64,000 nt of DNA from Anaerotignum sp. MSJ-24 (GCF_018918145.1 NZ_JAHLPX010000005.1:248001-312000), one strand, 5' to 3'. Shown: positions 34,339 to 44,339, counted from the stretch's first letter. The notes: a model not told the origin generated them from the sequence alone. Numbers and translations are program-made.

Positions 34339-34542
34339 ATGAAGAAAGGTATCCATCCTGAGTACAAACAGGTAAAAGTAAAATGTCATTGCGGCAATGA
34401 ATTCGTAACAGGTTCTACTAAAGATGAAATCACTGTTGAAGTTTGCTCAAAATGCCATCCGTTCTACACAGGAAGCCAGAAGCTCCTCCTTGAAAACGGC
34501 GGACGTGTTGAGAAATTCAACAAGAAATACGGCAGAAAGTAA
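34339..34542 (+). CDS. rpmE: 50S ribosomal protein L31
   Basis: 67 residues. [22 protein letters not shown] and [12 protein letters not shown] give the Cys residues of the zinc-binding (type A) form. L31 bridges the ribosomal subunits. It carries GAGGTGA upstream and a hairpin terminator right after the stop. Confidence 0.97.
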   Translation: MKKGIHPEYKQVKVKCHCGNEFVTGSTKDEITVEVCSKCHPFYTGSQKLLLENGGRVEKFNKKYGRK

Positions 34543-34556
34543 TTTTAAAAAGAGAG

Positions 34557-34586
34557 AGGGCGGGCATTTGTTGCCAGCCCTTTTTG
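34557..34586 (+). terminator. Terminator of rpmE
   Basis: GGGC (34558-34561) pairs with GCCC (34577-34580) and GGCA with TGCC inside it; followed by TTTTT. Confidence 0.75.
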
Positions 34587-34672
34587 CGTATTTGACCAAA
34601 ATTTGGAAATATACAGAAATAAAAATAACAGGCTACTACACTTACATTTAAAAAGTAAAGAAGGAATACAAT

Positions 34673-35677
34673 ATGCCTAATGAAAATACAAAAAACAAAC
34701 CTACTTTCTATTACGGCGGACAGGCAATAATAGAAGGAGTTATGATGAGGGGCCGTAAAATATATGCGGCAGCTGTGCGGACAACCGATGAAGAGATTAC
34801 CGTCGAAAAGAAAGAAAATGAAACGGTTCTCGGAAACATAGGCCTTTTTAAACTGCCAATTTTCAGAGGAATGTCGGCTTTTATAGATTCGCTTGTAACC
34901 GGAACAAAAATACTTATGAGAAGTGCATCTCTTGCCGGAGAAGAAATAGAGGAAGAACCGTCTAAATTTGAAAAAATGCTTATGGATAAATTCGGAGACA
35001 AGCTTACTGATTATCTTATGTATTTCAGTGTCGGTGTTTCCATGATTATTGCACTTGTGCTGTTTTTTCTTCTTCCGGTAGTTCTCGGAAGCTTGTTTAA
35101 TAAATTTATATCCGGCACATATCTTCTCGGTGTTATAGAAGGTTTAATAAGAATAGCAATATTCCTTGTGTATATATTCATAATATCAAGAATGAAGGAA
35201 ATAAAACGTGTTTATGAATATCACGGAGCAGAGCATAAAACAATAAACTGTTTTGAATCTGGAAAGGCACTTACTGTTGAAAACGTAAAGAAATGCTCAA
35301 GAATGCACAAGCGTTGCGGAACAAGCTTTTTGCTTATAGTTATGCTTGTCAGCATGATTGTGTTTGTTTTTATAAGAACCGACCATATCGGCTTAAGACT
35401 TTTAAGCCGTATACTTCTTGTGCCGTTTGTATCCGGTATAAGCTATGAAATAATTAAATGGGCAGGCAGAAGCGACTCAACATTGGTAAAAATAATAAGT
35501 GCACCCGGTATGTGTCTGCAAAAGCTTACTACGGCAGAACCGAAGGACGATGAAATAGAGTGTGCAATAGCCGCACTTGTGTCTGTAATTATGGAGGAAG
35601 AGCCGGAGGCTGTACCGGAATATCATGTTAAATGGAAATATCTTGAACCGGAAGAAACAGTAAAGGAAACGGTGTAA
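34673..35677 (+). CDS. DUF1385 family membrane protein
   Basis: 334 residues. The DUF1385 signature YYGGQAIIEGVMMRGR is at the N terminus (about residues 11-26) and YEYHGAEHKTINCFE follows at about 182-196. Several hydrophobic segments (about 120-150, 155-175, 215-235, 245-262) mark it as a membrane protein. Function unknown; conserved histidines and acidic residues suggest a metal site. It is commonly found with rpmE, prmC and prfA in clostridia, as here, and the prmC gene begins two bases after its stop. Confidence 0.92.
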   Translation: MPNENTKNKPTFYYGGQAIIEGVMMRGRKIYAAAVRTTDEEITVEKKENETVLGNIGLFKLPIFRGMSAFIDSLVTGTKILMRSASLAGEEIEEEPSKFEKMLMDKFGDKLTDYLMYFSVGVSMIIALVLFFLLPVVLGSLFNKFISGTYLLGVIEGLIRIAIFLVYIFIISRMKEIKRVYEYHGAEHKTINCFESGKALTVENVKKCSRMHKRCGTSFLLIVMLVSMIVFVFIRTDHIGLRLLSRILLVPFVSGISYEIIKWAGRSDSTLVKIISAPGMCLQKLTTAEPKDDEIECAIAALVSVIMEEEPEAVPEYHVKWKYLEPEETVKETV

Positions 35678-35679
35678 AT

Positions 35680-36540
35680 ATGGAAACAGGCAGTATAAAA
35701 ATGCTGTTATATAATGCAAAAAAGATATTGAAGGAAGCCGGAATACAGGAATATGCACTTGATGCAGAGCTGTTTATGATGAAGGCTGTCGGAATGGACA
35801 GAATTCATATAATAACCGAAGGAGACAAAATGCTTACTGAGGAACAGCTTGAATATTTTAATCGGTGTGTAAACCGAAGGCTTAAAAATGAGCCGACTGC
35901 GTATATAATCGGAAGCAGAGAATTCATGGGCTTGGATTTTTATGTTGAAAACGGTGTTCTTATACCTCGTCCGGATACGGAAATATTGGTTGAAAGAGTT
36001 ATAGAAGAGGCAAAAAAGAGAAACGGAAAGGCTCTTGTTGCGGAAGTCGGTGCAGGAACCGGTTGTATTTCAATAAGCATTGCAAAATATACAAATGCCG
36101 TATGCCGTTGTACAGATATAAATCCGACTGCTGTTAAGCTTGCAAGAAAGAATGCGGAGCTTAATAATGTTTCGGACAGAGCTTTTTTCTATGACGGAGA
36201 TATATTTAAGGGTTTACCCGAAAATGGAAAATATGATATTATAGTATCCAATCCGCCGTATATAAATAAAGCGGATATGGAAACACTTATGCCGGACGTT
36301 AAAGACTATGAACCGTCAAATGCACTTTTCGGAGGCGATGACGGTATGGATTTTTACAGAAAAATAGCATCTGACGGCTTTGAACTGCTCAATGCCGGCG
36401 GCGGTATATTCTTTGAAATAGGCTATGATGAGGCTGAAGGCGTAAGTGAGATATTAATAAATAACGGATATACAGATATAGAGGTTTTGAAAGATTTAAG
36501 CGGACTTGACCGTGTTGTTTCGGCATACAGGAGGAAATAA
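35680..36540 (+). CDS. prmC: Release factor glutamine methyltransferase
   Basis: 286 residues. An N-terminal helical domain is followed by a SAM-binding fold (VAEVGAGTGCISISIAKY, about residues 112-129) and the catalytic NPPY (IIVSNPPYINKADM, about 187-200), which methylates the Gln of the GGQ loop in release factors. Its substrate prfA begins directly after its stop. Confidence 0.95.
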   Translation: METGSIKMLLYNAKKILKEAGIQEYALDAELFMMKAVGMDRIHIITEGDKMLTEEQLEYFNRCVNRRLKNEPTAYIIGSREFMGLDFYVENGVLIPRPDTEILVERVIEEAKKRNGKALVAEVGAGTGCISISIAKYTNAVCRCTDINPTAVKLARKNAELNNVSDRAFFYDGDIFKGLPENGKYDIIVSNPPYINKADMETLMPDVKDYEPSNALFGGDDGMDFYRKIASDGFELLNAGGGIFFEIGYDEAEGVSEILINNGYTDIEVLKDLSGLDRVVSAYRRK

Positions 36541-37608
36541 ATGTTTGATCGTTTAGCTGAATTTATAAACAGACATGAGGAGCTTTCCTCACTTATAAAT
36601 GATCCGGATATAATTGCCGACCAGACACGCTGGCAGGCACTTATGAAGGAATACAGCACAGTTACGCCCATTGCGGAGAAATATCGTGAATATTGCGATG
36701 CAAAAAAGGCTGTTGAAGAAGCGATAGAAATGCTTGACGATAATCCGGATGAGGAATTTCGTGAGCTTTTAAAGGAAGAACTGGCTGAAAACAAGACTAA
36801 GCTTGCGGAAACCGAACAGGAGCTTAAGCTTATGCTTATTCCGAAGGATCCAAATGATGATAAAAACGTAATTATGGAAATAAGAGGCGGTGCCGGCGGC
36901 GACGAAGCGGCACTGTTTGCCGGTGACCTTTTCAGAATGTACACAAGATATGCTGAAAAGCATGGCTGGAAGACAGAGTTTATGAGCGCCAGTGAAAGTG
37001 ACCTCGGCGGATTTAAAGAAGTATGCTTTATGATTACCGGACAGGGTGCATACAGCAGACTTAAATATGAAAGTGGTGTACACCGAGTTCAAAGAGTTCC
37101 GGAGACTGAGTCTGGCGGAAGAATACATACATCAACGGTAACGGTTGCAGTTCTTCCGGAGGCAGATGAGGTTGATGTAGACCTTAATATGAATGATGTA
37201 AGAATTGATGTTTTCCGTGCATCGGGAAACGGCGGACAGTGCGTAAACACAACCGATTCGGCTGTGCGTGTAACGCATATACCTACAGGCATAGTTGTTT
37301 CATGTCAGGACGAAAAGAGCCAGCTTAAAAATAAGAATAAGGCTTTGAAGGTATTGTATGCAAGACTTTACGACATGGAGCTTGCAAAGCACAATGCAGA
37401 AATTGCCGGAGAAAGAAAAGCACAGGTCGGAACAGGCAACAGAAATGAAAGAATAAGAACATATAACTTTCCGCAGGGGCGAGTTACAGATCACAGAGTC
37501 AATCTTACGCTTTATAAGATAGATTCAATAATGGAAGGCGATATTGATGAAATAATCGATACGCTTACTGCCGCTGAACAGGCGGAAAAGCTTAAGACAG
37601 AAGAATAA
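36541..37608 (+). CDS. prfA: Peptide chain release factor 1
   Basis: 355 residues. The catalytic GGQ lies in [16 protein letters not shown] (about residues 226-241), and the codon-recognition motif PET in [13 protein letters not shown] marks RF1 (UAA/UAG) and not RF2. The ATG directly abuts the prmC stop, with GGAGGAAATAA as ribosome site inside prmC. Together with prmC it forms a modifier-substrate pair. Confidence 0.97.
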   Translation: MFDRLAEFINRHEELSSLINDPDIIADQTRWQALMKEYSTVTPIAEKYREYCDAKKAVEEAIEMLDDNPDEEFRELLKEELAENKTKLAETEQELKLMLIPKDPNDDKNVIMEIRGGAGGDEAALFAGDLFRMYTRYAEKHGWKTEFMSASESDLGGFKEVCFMITGQGAYSRLKYESGVHRVQRVPETESGGRIHTSTVTVAVLPEADEVDVDLNMNDVRIDVFRASGNGGQCVNTTDSAVRVTHIPTGIVVSCQDEKSQLKNKNKALKVLYARLYDMELAKHNAEIAGERKAQVGTGNRNERIRTYNFPQGRVTDHRVNLTLYKIDSIMEGDIDEIIDTLTAAEQAEKLKTEE

Positions 37609-37671
37609 TAATTTTAGACAGGCGTTTGAATCATATAATGTAATAAGATTATATGTATATGGGAGAATGCC

Positions 37672-38058
37672 ATGAGAGTTAATAAAAAAAGACTTACGGA
37701 ATTTGCGGAAGGTTTGTTCGGAGGAGTATTTATTGCTGTCGGGGCATTTTCGGCAATAGGCTTTACGGAAAATCCGGATAAATCATTTGCGGCTGTTGCT
37801 TTTTTGATTGTCGGAGCTTTTATTGGAATTTTGATTGATATATTGAGAATAAACAGATATTTTGTAAGTATGTTGTCGGTGGTTATTCTTGCTGCCGCAT
37901 ATTTTTCAAAAATTGAGCTTTTAGGATATATTGTTTCGGGAACGGTGCTTTATGCAGGCTGTCTGCTGGCACTGCCGGAAAAAGAAATGTCCGAAAATAC
38001 ATTGACGGGAGCGGCAGCTGCCGTCGGATTCATCACAGCGGTTATACTGATTCTTTAA
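37672..38058 (+). CDS. Small hypothetical integral membrane protein
   Basis: 128 residues, almost all hydrophobic, with about four membrane helices (about 13-31, 40-58, 63-80 and 85-127, the last perhaps two). I do not recognise the family. The N terminus (MRVNKKRLTEFAEG) is basic and would face the cytoplasm. It is followed 20 bases later by glgP and could be cotranscribed; no functional link is evident. GGGAGAATGCC upstream is the ribosome site. Confidence 0.7.
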   Translation: MRVNKKRLTEFAEGLFGGVFIAVGAFSAIGFTENPDKSFAAVAFLIVGAFIGILIDILRINRYFVSMLSVVILAAAYFSKIELLGYIVSGTVLYAGCLLALPEKEMSENTLTGAAAAVGFITAVILIL

Positions 38059-38078
38059 ATTCCGAAGGGAGAAGGAAA

Positions 38079-40517
38079 ATGGAGCAGAGCTTTTCAAAAG
38101 AAACTATTAAAAATGCTGTTGTAGAATGTCTTAGAAATTTGTTCAGAAAGACTGTGGAAACTGCAACAGATGTGGAGCTTTACGAGGCGTGCATATATGC
38201 GCTCAGAACGGTTTTTACTGAAAAATGGATAAAGACACATGATGAATATAAAGAGAAAGATGTAAAAATGGTATATTATCTTTCCATGGAATTTCTTATG
38301 GGAAGATTTTTCGGCAACGGTGTAATAAATCTCCAGATGTATGATACCATAAGAGAGGCTCTTGGGGAGCTTGGTATTGATTATAACCTTATTGAAAACA
38401 CAGAGCCGGATCCGGGACTCGGAAACGGCGGCCTTGGCAGACTTGCGGCATGCTTTCTGGATTCCCTTTCTACAATGGAATATCCTGCATACGGCTGTGG
38501 AATAAGATACCGTTACGGAATATTTGAACAGAAGATAGAAAACGGTTTTCAGGTTGAAAAGCCCGACGGCTGGCTTGAATCGGGAGATTTCTGGTCAATA
38601 AAGCGTACCGAATATGAGGTTGAGGTAAAATTCGGCGGTGATGTCCGAATAGAAGCAAAAGAGGATGGAGAATATAAATTTATACAGGAAAATTATTCTT
38701 CTGTAATTGCCGTACCTTATGATTATCCGGTTATAGGTTACGGAAATAATACGGTTAATACACTCCGACTTTGGGAGGCAAGACCTAAAAATATGTTTGA
38801 CCTTCAGTCCTTTAACGAAGGAAATTATGCGAAGGCTGTTGAAGAGGCAAACATAGCAAGAACAATAACCGAGGTGCTTTATCCTGCCGACGAACACATA
38901 CAGGGCAAGGAGCTTAGATTAAGACAGCAGTATTTCTTTATTTCGGCAACGGTTCAGAGAGTTATTGCAAGATTTAAAACAAACCATACCGATTTCAAGG
39001 AATTGCCGGATAAGGTTGCTTTCCAGCTCAATGACACACATCCGAGCATTGCAGTTGCAGAGCTTATGAGAGTGCTGGTTGACGAAAACGATGTTCCATG
39101 GGACAATGCCTGGGACATAACAACAAATGTATGTGCGTACACAAACCATACTATCATGTCGGAGGCACTTGAAAAATGGCCTGTTGAGCTTTTCAGCAGA
39201 CTTCTTCCGAGAATTTATATGATTGTTGAAGAGATAAACAGACGTTTCTGCATAAGCCTTGTTCAGAAATACGGAAACAATCCCGGAATTGTACACGATA
39301 TGTCTATAATATCCGATGGACAGATAAAAATGGCGTACCTTGCCATTGTCGGAAGCCACTCCGTAAACGGCGTTGCAAAGCTCCATACGGAGATTCTCAA
39401 AAATCAGGAGCTTAAAAACTTCTATGACTTTTATCCGGATAAATTCAATAATAAAACAAACGGCATAACACAGAGAAGATGGTTATTGCACGCAAATAAA
39501 AAGCTTTCAGAGCTTATTACAGAAAATATAGGTGACGGCTGGATAACAAACCTTGATGAACTGAATAAGCTTATACCGCTTGCGGACAACAAAGAATTCA
39601 GAGATAAGTTTATAGAAATAAAGAAACATAATAAAAAAGAGCTTGCGGATTATATATTAAAAACAAACGGTATTGACATTAATCCCGATTCAATATATGA
39701 TATACAGGTAAAAAGACTGCATGAGTATAAAAGACAGCTGCTTAATGTATTCCATATTATAAATCTTTATTTCATGCTTAAGGATAATCCTGATATGGAC
39801 ATTGTTCCGAGAACATTTATTTTCGGAGCAAAGGCTGCCGCCGGATACAAAATAGCAAAGGATATAATAAAGCTTATTAATTCCGTTGCTGATGTAGTAA
39901 ACAATGATCCGGATATAAAGGGAAAAATAAAGGTTGTGTTTATGGCAAACTATTGTGTAACGCTTGCGGAAAAGCTTATACCTGCGGCAGATATAAGCGA
40001 GCAGATTTCCACAGCCGGAAAAGAAGCCTCCGGAACAGGAAACATGAAGTTTATGCTTAACGGTGCATTGACGGTCGGAACAATGGACGGTGCAAATGTG
40101 GAGATTTACGAAGAGGTCGGAAAGGACAATATATTTATTTTCGGACTTTCCGCACAGGAAACTGCAAGAATGTATGCAGACCACAGCTATAATCCTTGGA
40201 CTGTTTATGAATACGACAACCGCATAAAGCGTATAATGAATTCACTGGTTGACGGCACATTTGCTCCCGAATATCCCGATATATTCAGAGATATTTATAA
40301 TTCGATAATCGGCAGAGATGAATATTTTGTGCTTGAGGATTTCGCATCTTATGTTGATATACAGGAGAAGGTAAGTCAGGCATACAAGGACAAAGACAAC
40401 TGGGCCAAGATGGCGGTTATAAATACAGCGAAAAGCGGTAAGTTCTCCAGCGACAGAACAATAAGAGAATATGCTTCGGAAATATGGAATATAAAGCCTC
40501 TTCATATTGAGATTTAA
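38079..40517 (+). CDS. glgP: Glycogen/starch/alpha-glucan phosphorylase
   Basis: 812 residues, full length for the family. It releases glucose-1-phosphate from alpha-1,4-glucans using PLP. Conserved parts include YLSMEFLMGR (about residues 66-75), GLGNGGLGRLAACFLDS and the PLP-lysine motif EASGTGNMKFMLNGA (about 648-662). It indicates storage glucan use; no other glg gene is in the window. Confidence 0.97.
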   Translation: MEQSFSKETIKNAVVECLRNLFRKTVETATDVELYEACIYALRTVFTEKWIKTHDEYKEKDVKMVYYLSMEFLMGRFFGNGVINLQMYDTIREALGELGIDYNLIENTEPDPGLGNGGLGRLAACFLDSLSTMEYPAYGCGIRYRYGIFEQKIENGFQVEKPDGWLESGDFWSIKRTEYEVEVKFGGDVRIEAKEDGEYKFIQENYSSVIAVPYDYPVIGYGNNTVNTLRLWEARPKNMFDLQSFNEGNYAKAVEEANIARTITEVLYPADEHIQGKELRLRQQYFFISATVQRVIARFKTNHTDFKELPDKVAFQLNDTHPSIAVAELMRVLVDENDVPWDNAWDITTNVCAYTNHTIMSEALEKWPVELFSRLLPRIYMIVEEINRRFCISLVQKYGNNPGIVHDMSIISDGQIKMAYLAIVGSHSVNGVAKLHTEILKNQELKNFYDFYPDKFNNKTNGITQRRWLLHANKKLSELITENIGDGWITNLDELNKLIPLADNKEFRDKFIEIKKHNKKELADYILKTNGIDINPDSIYDIQVKRLHEYKRQLLNVFHIINLYFMLKDNPDMDIVPRTFIFGAKAAAGYKIAKDIIKLINSVADVVNNDPDIKGKIKVVFMANYCVTLAEKLIPAADISEQISTAGKEASGTGNMKFMLNGALTVGTMDGANVEIYEEVGKDNIFIFGLSAQETARMYADHSYNPWTVYEYDNRIKRIMNSLVDGTFAPEYPDIFRDIYNSIIGRDEYFVLEDFASYVDIQEKVSQAYKDKDNWAKMAVINTAKSGKFSSDRTIREYASEIWNIKPLHIEI

Positions 40518-40576
40518 GCACTTGTGTGCTCCGGGCTGCATATAATAAAAATATATGGCGGCTTGGAGAGGTTTAT

Positions 40577-40996
40577 ATGTATAGTTTCGGCAGAGATTTT
40601 GATGAAGGACTGAAAATGGACGGCATTTTCAGAGAATATATTGAACGAAAAAACAGTGCTGATTTTATGGACAGAGCTTCGGAGGCTCTGTCCGGAAACG
40701 GCATTGAGATACAGAAAAAGGTTTTTGATGCGGTGAGCATAAAGCTCGCTCCGTTTGTTCAGGCGGCTGTAAACGGCATTGAAGGTGCAGGCTTTCTTGA
40801 TATTGAGAATGTATGCAATAAACAGCTTATTGAGGCTGCGGCATCAGATGCCTGTGATGCAGCGTTTGCCTTTTATGGACAGTTTGAAGAATATGCCGAT
40901 ATGATACGATCCTTCTGTGCAAGAAGATTTCTTATCGAGTGCATATGCAGACAGATGATAATTACAGAATTTTTATATAGAATAAATTGCTTATGA
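40577..40996 (+). CDS. Hypothetical protein between glgP and tRNA-Arg
   Basis: 139 residues from the ATG at 40577 (GGAGAGG upstream). No signal peptide; mostly helical with alanine-rich stretches (VSIKLAPFVQAAVNGIEGAG; AAASDACDAAFAFYG) and five cysteines. I do not recognise the family. It ends four bases before a tRNA gene, so its own transcript may include the tRNA. Confidence 0.6.
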   Translation: MYSFGRDFDEGLKMDGIFREYIERKNSADFMDRASEALSGNGIEIQKKVFDAVSIKLAPFVQAAVNGIEGAGFLDIENVCNKQLIEAAASDACDAAFAFYGQFEEYADMIRSFCARRFLIECICRQMIITEFLYRINCL

Positions 40997-40999
40997 TAA

Positions 41000-41072
41000 G
41001 CACCTTTGGCTTAATGGATAGAGCGTTCGGCTCCGGACCGAAAGACTGCCGGTTCAATTCCGGCAAGGTGTA
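41000..41072 (+). tRNA. tRNA-Arg (anticodon CCG)
   Basis: 73-base cloverleaf. The acceptor stem is 41000-41006 with 41065-41071, its first pair being G-T. D stem GCTT/GAGC (41009-41012/41021-41024); anticodon stem TTCGG/CCGAA (41026-41030/41038-41042) with loop CTCCGGA, anticodon CCG at 41033-41035; T stem GCCGG/CCGGC (41048-41052/41060-41064) with loop TTCAATT. Discriminator A at 41072. The 3' CCA is not encoded and must be added after transcription. Confidence 0.95.
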
Positions 41073-41079
41073 TTAATAA

Positions 41080-41118
41080 AATACCGACATCGGCTTTGTT
41101 CCGGTGTCGGTATTTTTG
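41080..41118. terminator. Bidirectional terminator between tRNA-Arg and the adenine deaminase gene
   Basis: AATACCGACATCGG (41080-41094 region) pairs with CCGGTGTCGGTATT (41101-41114), followed by TTT on the plus strand and preceded by A-rich bases that give a T tract on the minus strand. Confidence 0.85.
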
Positions 41119-41121
41119 GTA

Positions 41122-42780
41122 TTATACTTCAACTATGCCTGTTGTTGTAAGTCGTATTTCGGGAATAACCGTAAGGCTGACAAAGCCTAAGGTCATAAAC
41201 GGATCAATTTCGGGATTTACACCGAGCTCAGCGGCTGTTTTATGCAGATTATCCATTATTTCGGTAACTTCTTCAACACTCTTATCGCACATAAGGCCGG
41301 CAAGAGGCAGAGGCAGTTCGCCGATGATTTTTCCGTCGAGAGCTATGGCAAAACCACCGTTGTTGTTTCTTACGCAGTTTGCGGCAACAGCCATATCCTC
41401 TTCGGTTTTTCCGGCAACAATAAGGTTATGTGCATCATGTGCGATACTTGTTGCTATTGCGCCTTTTTTAAGACCGTAGCCGGAAAGATAGCATTTGCCG
41501 ATATGTCCCGTTCCTTTATGGCGTTCCGCAACGGCAAGCATAACGCAGTCCGAAACATCCGATGTAACGATTTTTTCTGTTGTTATTTGCTTGTTATGCA
41601 GGCCGATAACTGTGTATTTATCCTGTTTTTCTATTGAAAAATCGGAAGGCTTTAATTCCTTTATGTTGAAGGTATGGTTAATTCTGAGCATAAGCTTTTT
41701 GTCAACCTTCGGCTTTTCAAAAGGAACAAGTCCCGTCTGCTTGTTGTAAATTTCCTTTCCTTCCTTGTATACTGACAAAATATTCAATGCACGAATATCA
41801 TCAACGATTGAGAAGTTTGCTTTATAGCCTATGCCGATAGCACCTACATTGTCTATTCCGAAATGCTTTGCCGTATTTATTGTAGCTGTTTTGATAGCAA
41901 GTATAGGATTTGCGCCGAGAGAAACAGCTTTTTTGATTATATAATCCATATGTCCGTCATGGTATAAATCGCCGGGATGTTTGTCGTCGGTACAGGTCAT
42001 ACAGCGAAAATGATATTTTTCATCAAAAAGTCTTATGAGAGCCTCAAGATTTTTTGCGGCAGTACCTTCACGTATTATTACCCACATACCTTTGCGGAGC
42101 TTTTCAAGAGCTTCATCAAGATTTGTACATTCGTGGTCGCTTGTTACGCCGGCGGTTATATAGGCATTTAGTGCCTTTCCTCTTACTCCGGGAGCATGAC
42201 CGTCGATTTTTTTGCCGTAGGCAAGTGTAGATGTAAGCTTTTCGATCATTTCAAAGTCTTTATTAAGAACGGCAGGGCAGTTCATAACCTCACCAAGACC
42301 GAGAACTCTCTTTTCTCTTAAATATGGAACAAGCTCATGGTGAGTAAGAACAGCTCCGTTTTCGTCATCGGGCATTGCCGGAACACAGGAAGGAAGCATA
42401 AGAAATACATCAAGCGGCATATCTTCTGTGCTCTGTAGCATATAGTCGATTCCGTCTGTTCCCATAACATTGGCTATTTCATGCGGATCGGCAACGACAG
42501 CTGTTGTTCCGTGAGGAATTGTTGCTCTTGCAAATTCGTAAGGCGATACAATGGATGATTCAAGATGAATATGGCCATCTATAAAAGAAGGAATGACGGT
42601 GTTTCCTTTAAGGTCAATTTCCGTAATACCTTCGTAATCTCCTATTCCCACAAAATAGCCGTCTTTTATGGCGATGTCGCCGTCAAGAAGCTCGTTTGTA
42701 AATACATTTATGTATTTTGCATTTCTGAGAACTATATCAGCCTTCTGGTATCCGAGTGCAGAATCAATTCTGTTTTCCAT
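41122..42780 (-). CDS. ade: Adenine deaminase
   Basis: 552-residue metal-dependent amidohydrolase converting adenine to hypoxanthine for purine salvage. Metal-binding FIDGHIHLESS is at about residues 65-75, and DPHEIANVMG and DDKHPGDLYHDGHMDY (about 265-280) follow in the usual order; the C-terminal adenine deaminase domain includes HDAHNLIV and FMTLGFVSLTVIPEIRLT. The AGGAGGT upstream fits the ATG at 42780. A promoter lies directly upstream and I find no purine riboswitch there. Confidence 0.95.
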   Translation of the reverse strand: MENRIDSALGYQKADIVLRNAKYINVFTNELLDGDIAIKDGYFVGIGDYEGITEIDLKGNTVIPSFIDGHIHLESSIVSPYEFARATIPHGTTAVVADPHEIANVMGTDGIDYMLQSTEDMPLDVFLMLPSCVPAMPDDENGAVLTHHELVPYLREKRVLGLGEVMNCPAVLNKDFEMIEKLTSTLAYGKKIDGHAPGVRGKALNAYITAGVTSDHECTNLDEALEKLRKGMWVIIREGTAAKNLEALIRLFDEKYHFRCMTCTDDKHPGDLYHDGHMDYIIKKAVSLGANPILAIKTATINTAKHFGIDNVGAIGIGYKANFSIVDDIRALNILSVYKEGKEIYNKQTGLVPFEKPKVDKKLMLRINHTFNIKELKPSDFSIEKQDKYTVIGLHNKQITTEKIVTSDVSDCVMLAVAERHKGTGHIGKCYLSGYGLKKGAIATSIAHDAHNLIVAGKTEEDMAVAANCVRNNNGGFAIALDGKIIGELPLPLAGLMCDKSVEEVTEIMDNLHKTAAELGVNPEIDPFMTLGFVSLTVIPEIRLTTTGIVEV

Positions 42781-42803
42781 AAAATAACCTCCTTAAAATA
42801 TAT

Positions 42804-42833
42804 TTTATACAGTATACTATAAGAAACGGTCAA
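42804..42833 (-). promoter_or_regulatory. Promoter of the adenine deaminase gene
   Basis: On the minus strand TTGACC (42833-42828) and TATAAA (42809-42804), 18 bases apart. Confidence 0.65.
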
Positions 42834-42868
42834 TTTCTACTGCGATTTGAATTTCTGTACTATATTTT

Positions 42869-42898
42869 TTGACAAACAATATTGGCAAAGGATATAAT
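42869..42898 (+). promoter_or_regulatory. Promoter of the MBL-AlkD operon
   Basis: Perfect TTGACA (42869-42874) and TATAAT (42893-42898), 18 bases apart. It is divergent from the adenine deaminase promoter. Confidence 0.85.
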
Positions 42899-42938
42899 AA
42901 AATATAAACAACAGGGAATTTAGGGGGCATTAATATTT

Positions 42939-43640
42939 ATGACAAAAGTGACTTATCTGCATCACAGCGGATTTATGGTTGAAACAGAGAAAAACTGCCT
43001 TGTATTTGATTATTATACAGACGGCGGAAAGTTTGACAACATAGATTTGTCGGCGTTCAACGGAAAAAATGTATTTGTTTTTGTATCTCATTTTCATCAG
43101 GATCATTATGACAGAAATGTGATATTCAAATGGAAGGATATGAATGTAAGATATATTCTTTCAAAGGACTGTATGTATGATAAAAGTCTTGAAAATGTTA
43201 CGGTTGTGAATGCAAATAAGGGTTACATAATTGACGGTGTTGCCATAGAAACGCTTAAATCAACAGACGAAGGCGTTGCATACATTGTTCATTCGGACGG
43301 AATAACCATATACCATGCCGGAGATTTAAACTGGTGGCATTGGAACGGCGAAAGTGATGCCTTTAACAACATGATTAAAAAACAGTATACCTCGGAAATA
43401 TCGAAAATAAAGGGCGTAAGCATAGACATAGGCTTTGTTCCGGTTGATCCGAGACTTGAGGATAAGTATATTCTTGCAATAGATTACCTTATGCAGAATG
43501 TAGACATCAAGCATGTATTCCCTATGCACTTCTGGCAGGATTATGCCATATATAACAAGCTTATGGGTGATCCGAGAACAAAGGAATATTGTGAAAGAAT
43601 AGAGAAGATTACTAAACCGGGACAGGTGTTCAAGTTATGA
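42939..43640 (+). CDS. MBL-fold metal-dependent hydrolase (UlaG-like)
   Basis: 233 residues. The metal-binding motif VSHFHQDHYD is at about residues 48-57, and IYHAGDLNWWHW (about 125-136) and FPMHFW (about 190-195) supply further ligands. The fold resembles the UlaG/YycJ-like group, with a possible phosphoester or lactone substrate; I cannot tell which. The gene overlaps the AlkD gene by four bases, so the two are translated together. Confidence 0.85.
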   Translation: MTKVTYLHHSGFMVETEKNCLVFDYYTDGGKFDNIDLSAFNGKNVFVFVSHFHQDHYDRNVIFKWKDMNVRYILSKDCMYDKSLENVTVVNANKGYIIDGVAIETLKSTDEGVAYIVHSDGITIYHAGDLNWWHWNGESDAFNNMIKKQYTSEISKIKGVSIDIGFVPVDPRLEDKYILAIDYLMQNVDIKHVFPMHFWQDYAIYNKLMGDPRTKEYCERIEKITKPGQVFKL

Positions 43641-44326
43641 ATAAACAGGAGCTGGACAAGAAGCTGAGAGAACTCGGCGATGAAAAATATAAAGCCTTTC
43701 ATTCAAAGCTTAAGCCTTCCGAGTCGGAGGTCATAGGTGTCAGGTCGGTGGAAATCAGAAAGCTTGCCAAGAAAATAGCTTTTGATGATTTAGAGTATTT
43801 CGTTGATGAACTTACTGTGAATGACAGCTATGAGGAAAAAATAATAACAGGTATGGCTATATTTTATTCCAAGCTCGGCATAGATGAAAAAATAAATTTG
43901 TGCAAAAAATATGTTCCGTTTATAGACGGCTGGGCAGTATGCGACGGTGTATGTTCAACAATAAGATTGAAAAAAGCCGAAAAAGAGCCGTTCTGGAATT
44001 ATATAAAGGAATGCTGTAAATCAGATAAGGAATTTATCGTAAGGTTCGGACTTGTTTCAGCAAGACATGACTACATAAATGATGAATATATAGAAGAAAT
44101 ACTTGCCATATGCAGAGATAAGGAATACATAGGATACTATGACAGAATGGCATCGGCATGGCTTATAGCCGACTGCATGGTGAAGTATCCTGAAAAAATT
44201 TATGAATATCTCAAAAATGAAAGCATTGATATATGGGTAAGAAATAAAGCGGTATCTAAAATAAGAGAGTCTTACAGGGTAAGTGACGAAATGAAGGAGA
44301 AAACAAATTTACTTACCAAGGCTTAA
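43637..44326 (+). CDS. DNA alkylation repair protein, AlkD family
   Basis: 229 residues of HEAT-like helical repeats. Family features include KPSESEVIGVRSVEIRKLAKK (about residues 25-45) and DGWAVCDGVCSTI (about 97-109), the latter including the Trp and Asp that form the active cleft in AlkD glycosylases. It removes alkylated bases without base flipping. The start overlaps the MBL gene stop (ATGA). Confidence 0.88.
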   Translation: MNKQELDKKLRELGDEKYKAFHSKLKPSESEVIGVRSVEIRKLAKKIAFDDLEYFVDELTVNDSYEEKIITGMAIFYSKLGIDEKINLCKKYVPFIDGWAVCDGVCSTIRLKKAEKEPFWNYIKECCKSDKEFIVRFGLVSARHDYINDEYIEEILAICRDKEYIGYYDRMASAWLIADCMVKYPEKIYEYLKNESIDIWVRNKAVSKIRESYRVSDEMKEKTNLLTKA

Positions 44327-44339
44327 GGGAGGTGTTTTT

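Noticed and set aside
36423-36944. 173-codon minus-strand ORF across the prmC-prfA junction
   Set aside because: Serine-rich shadow of two certain genes.
42781-42938. Possible purine riboswitch before the adenine deaminase gene
   Set aside because: The 158-base gap is filled by two divergent promoters and ribosome sites; none of the conserved loop sequences of purine riboswitches is present.
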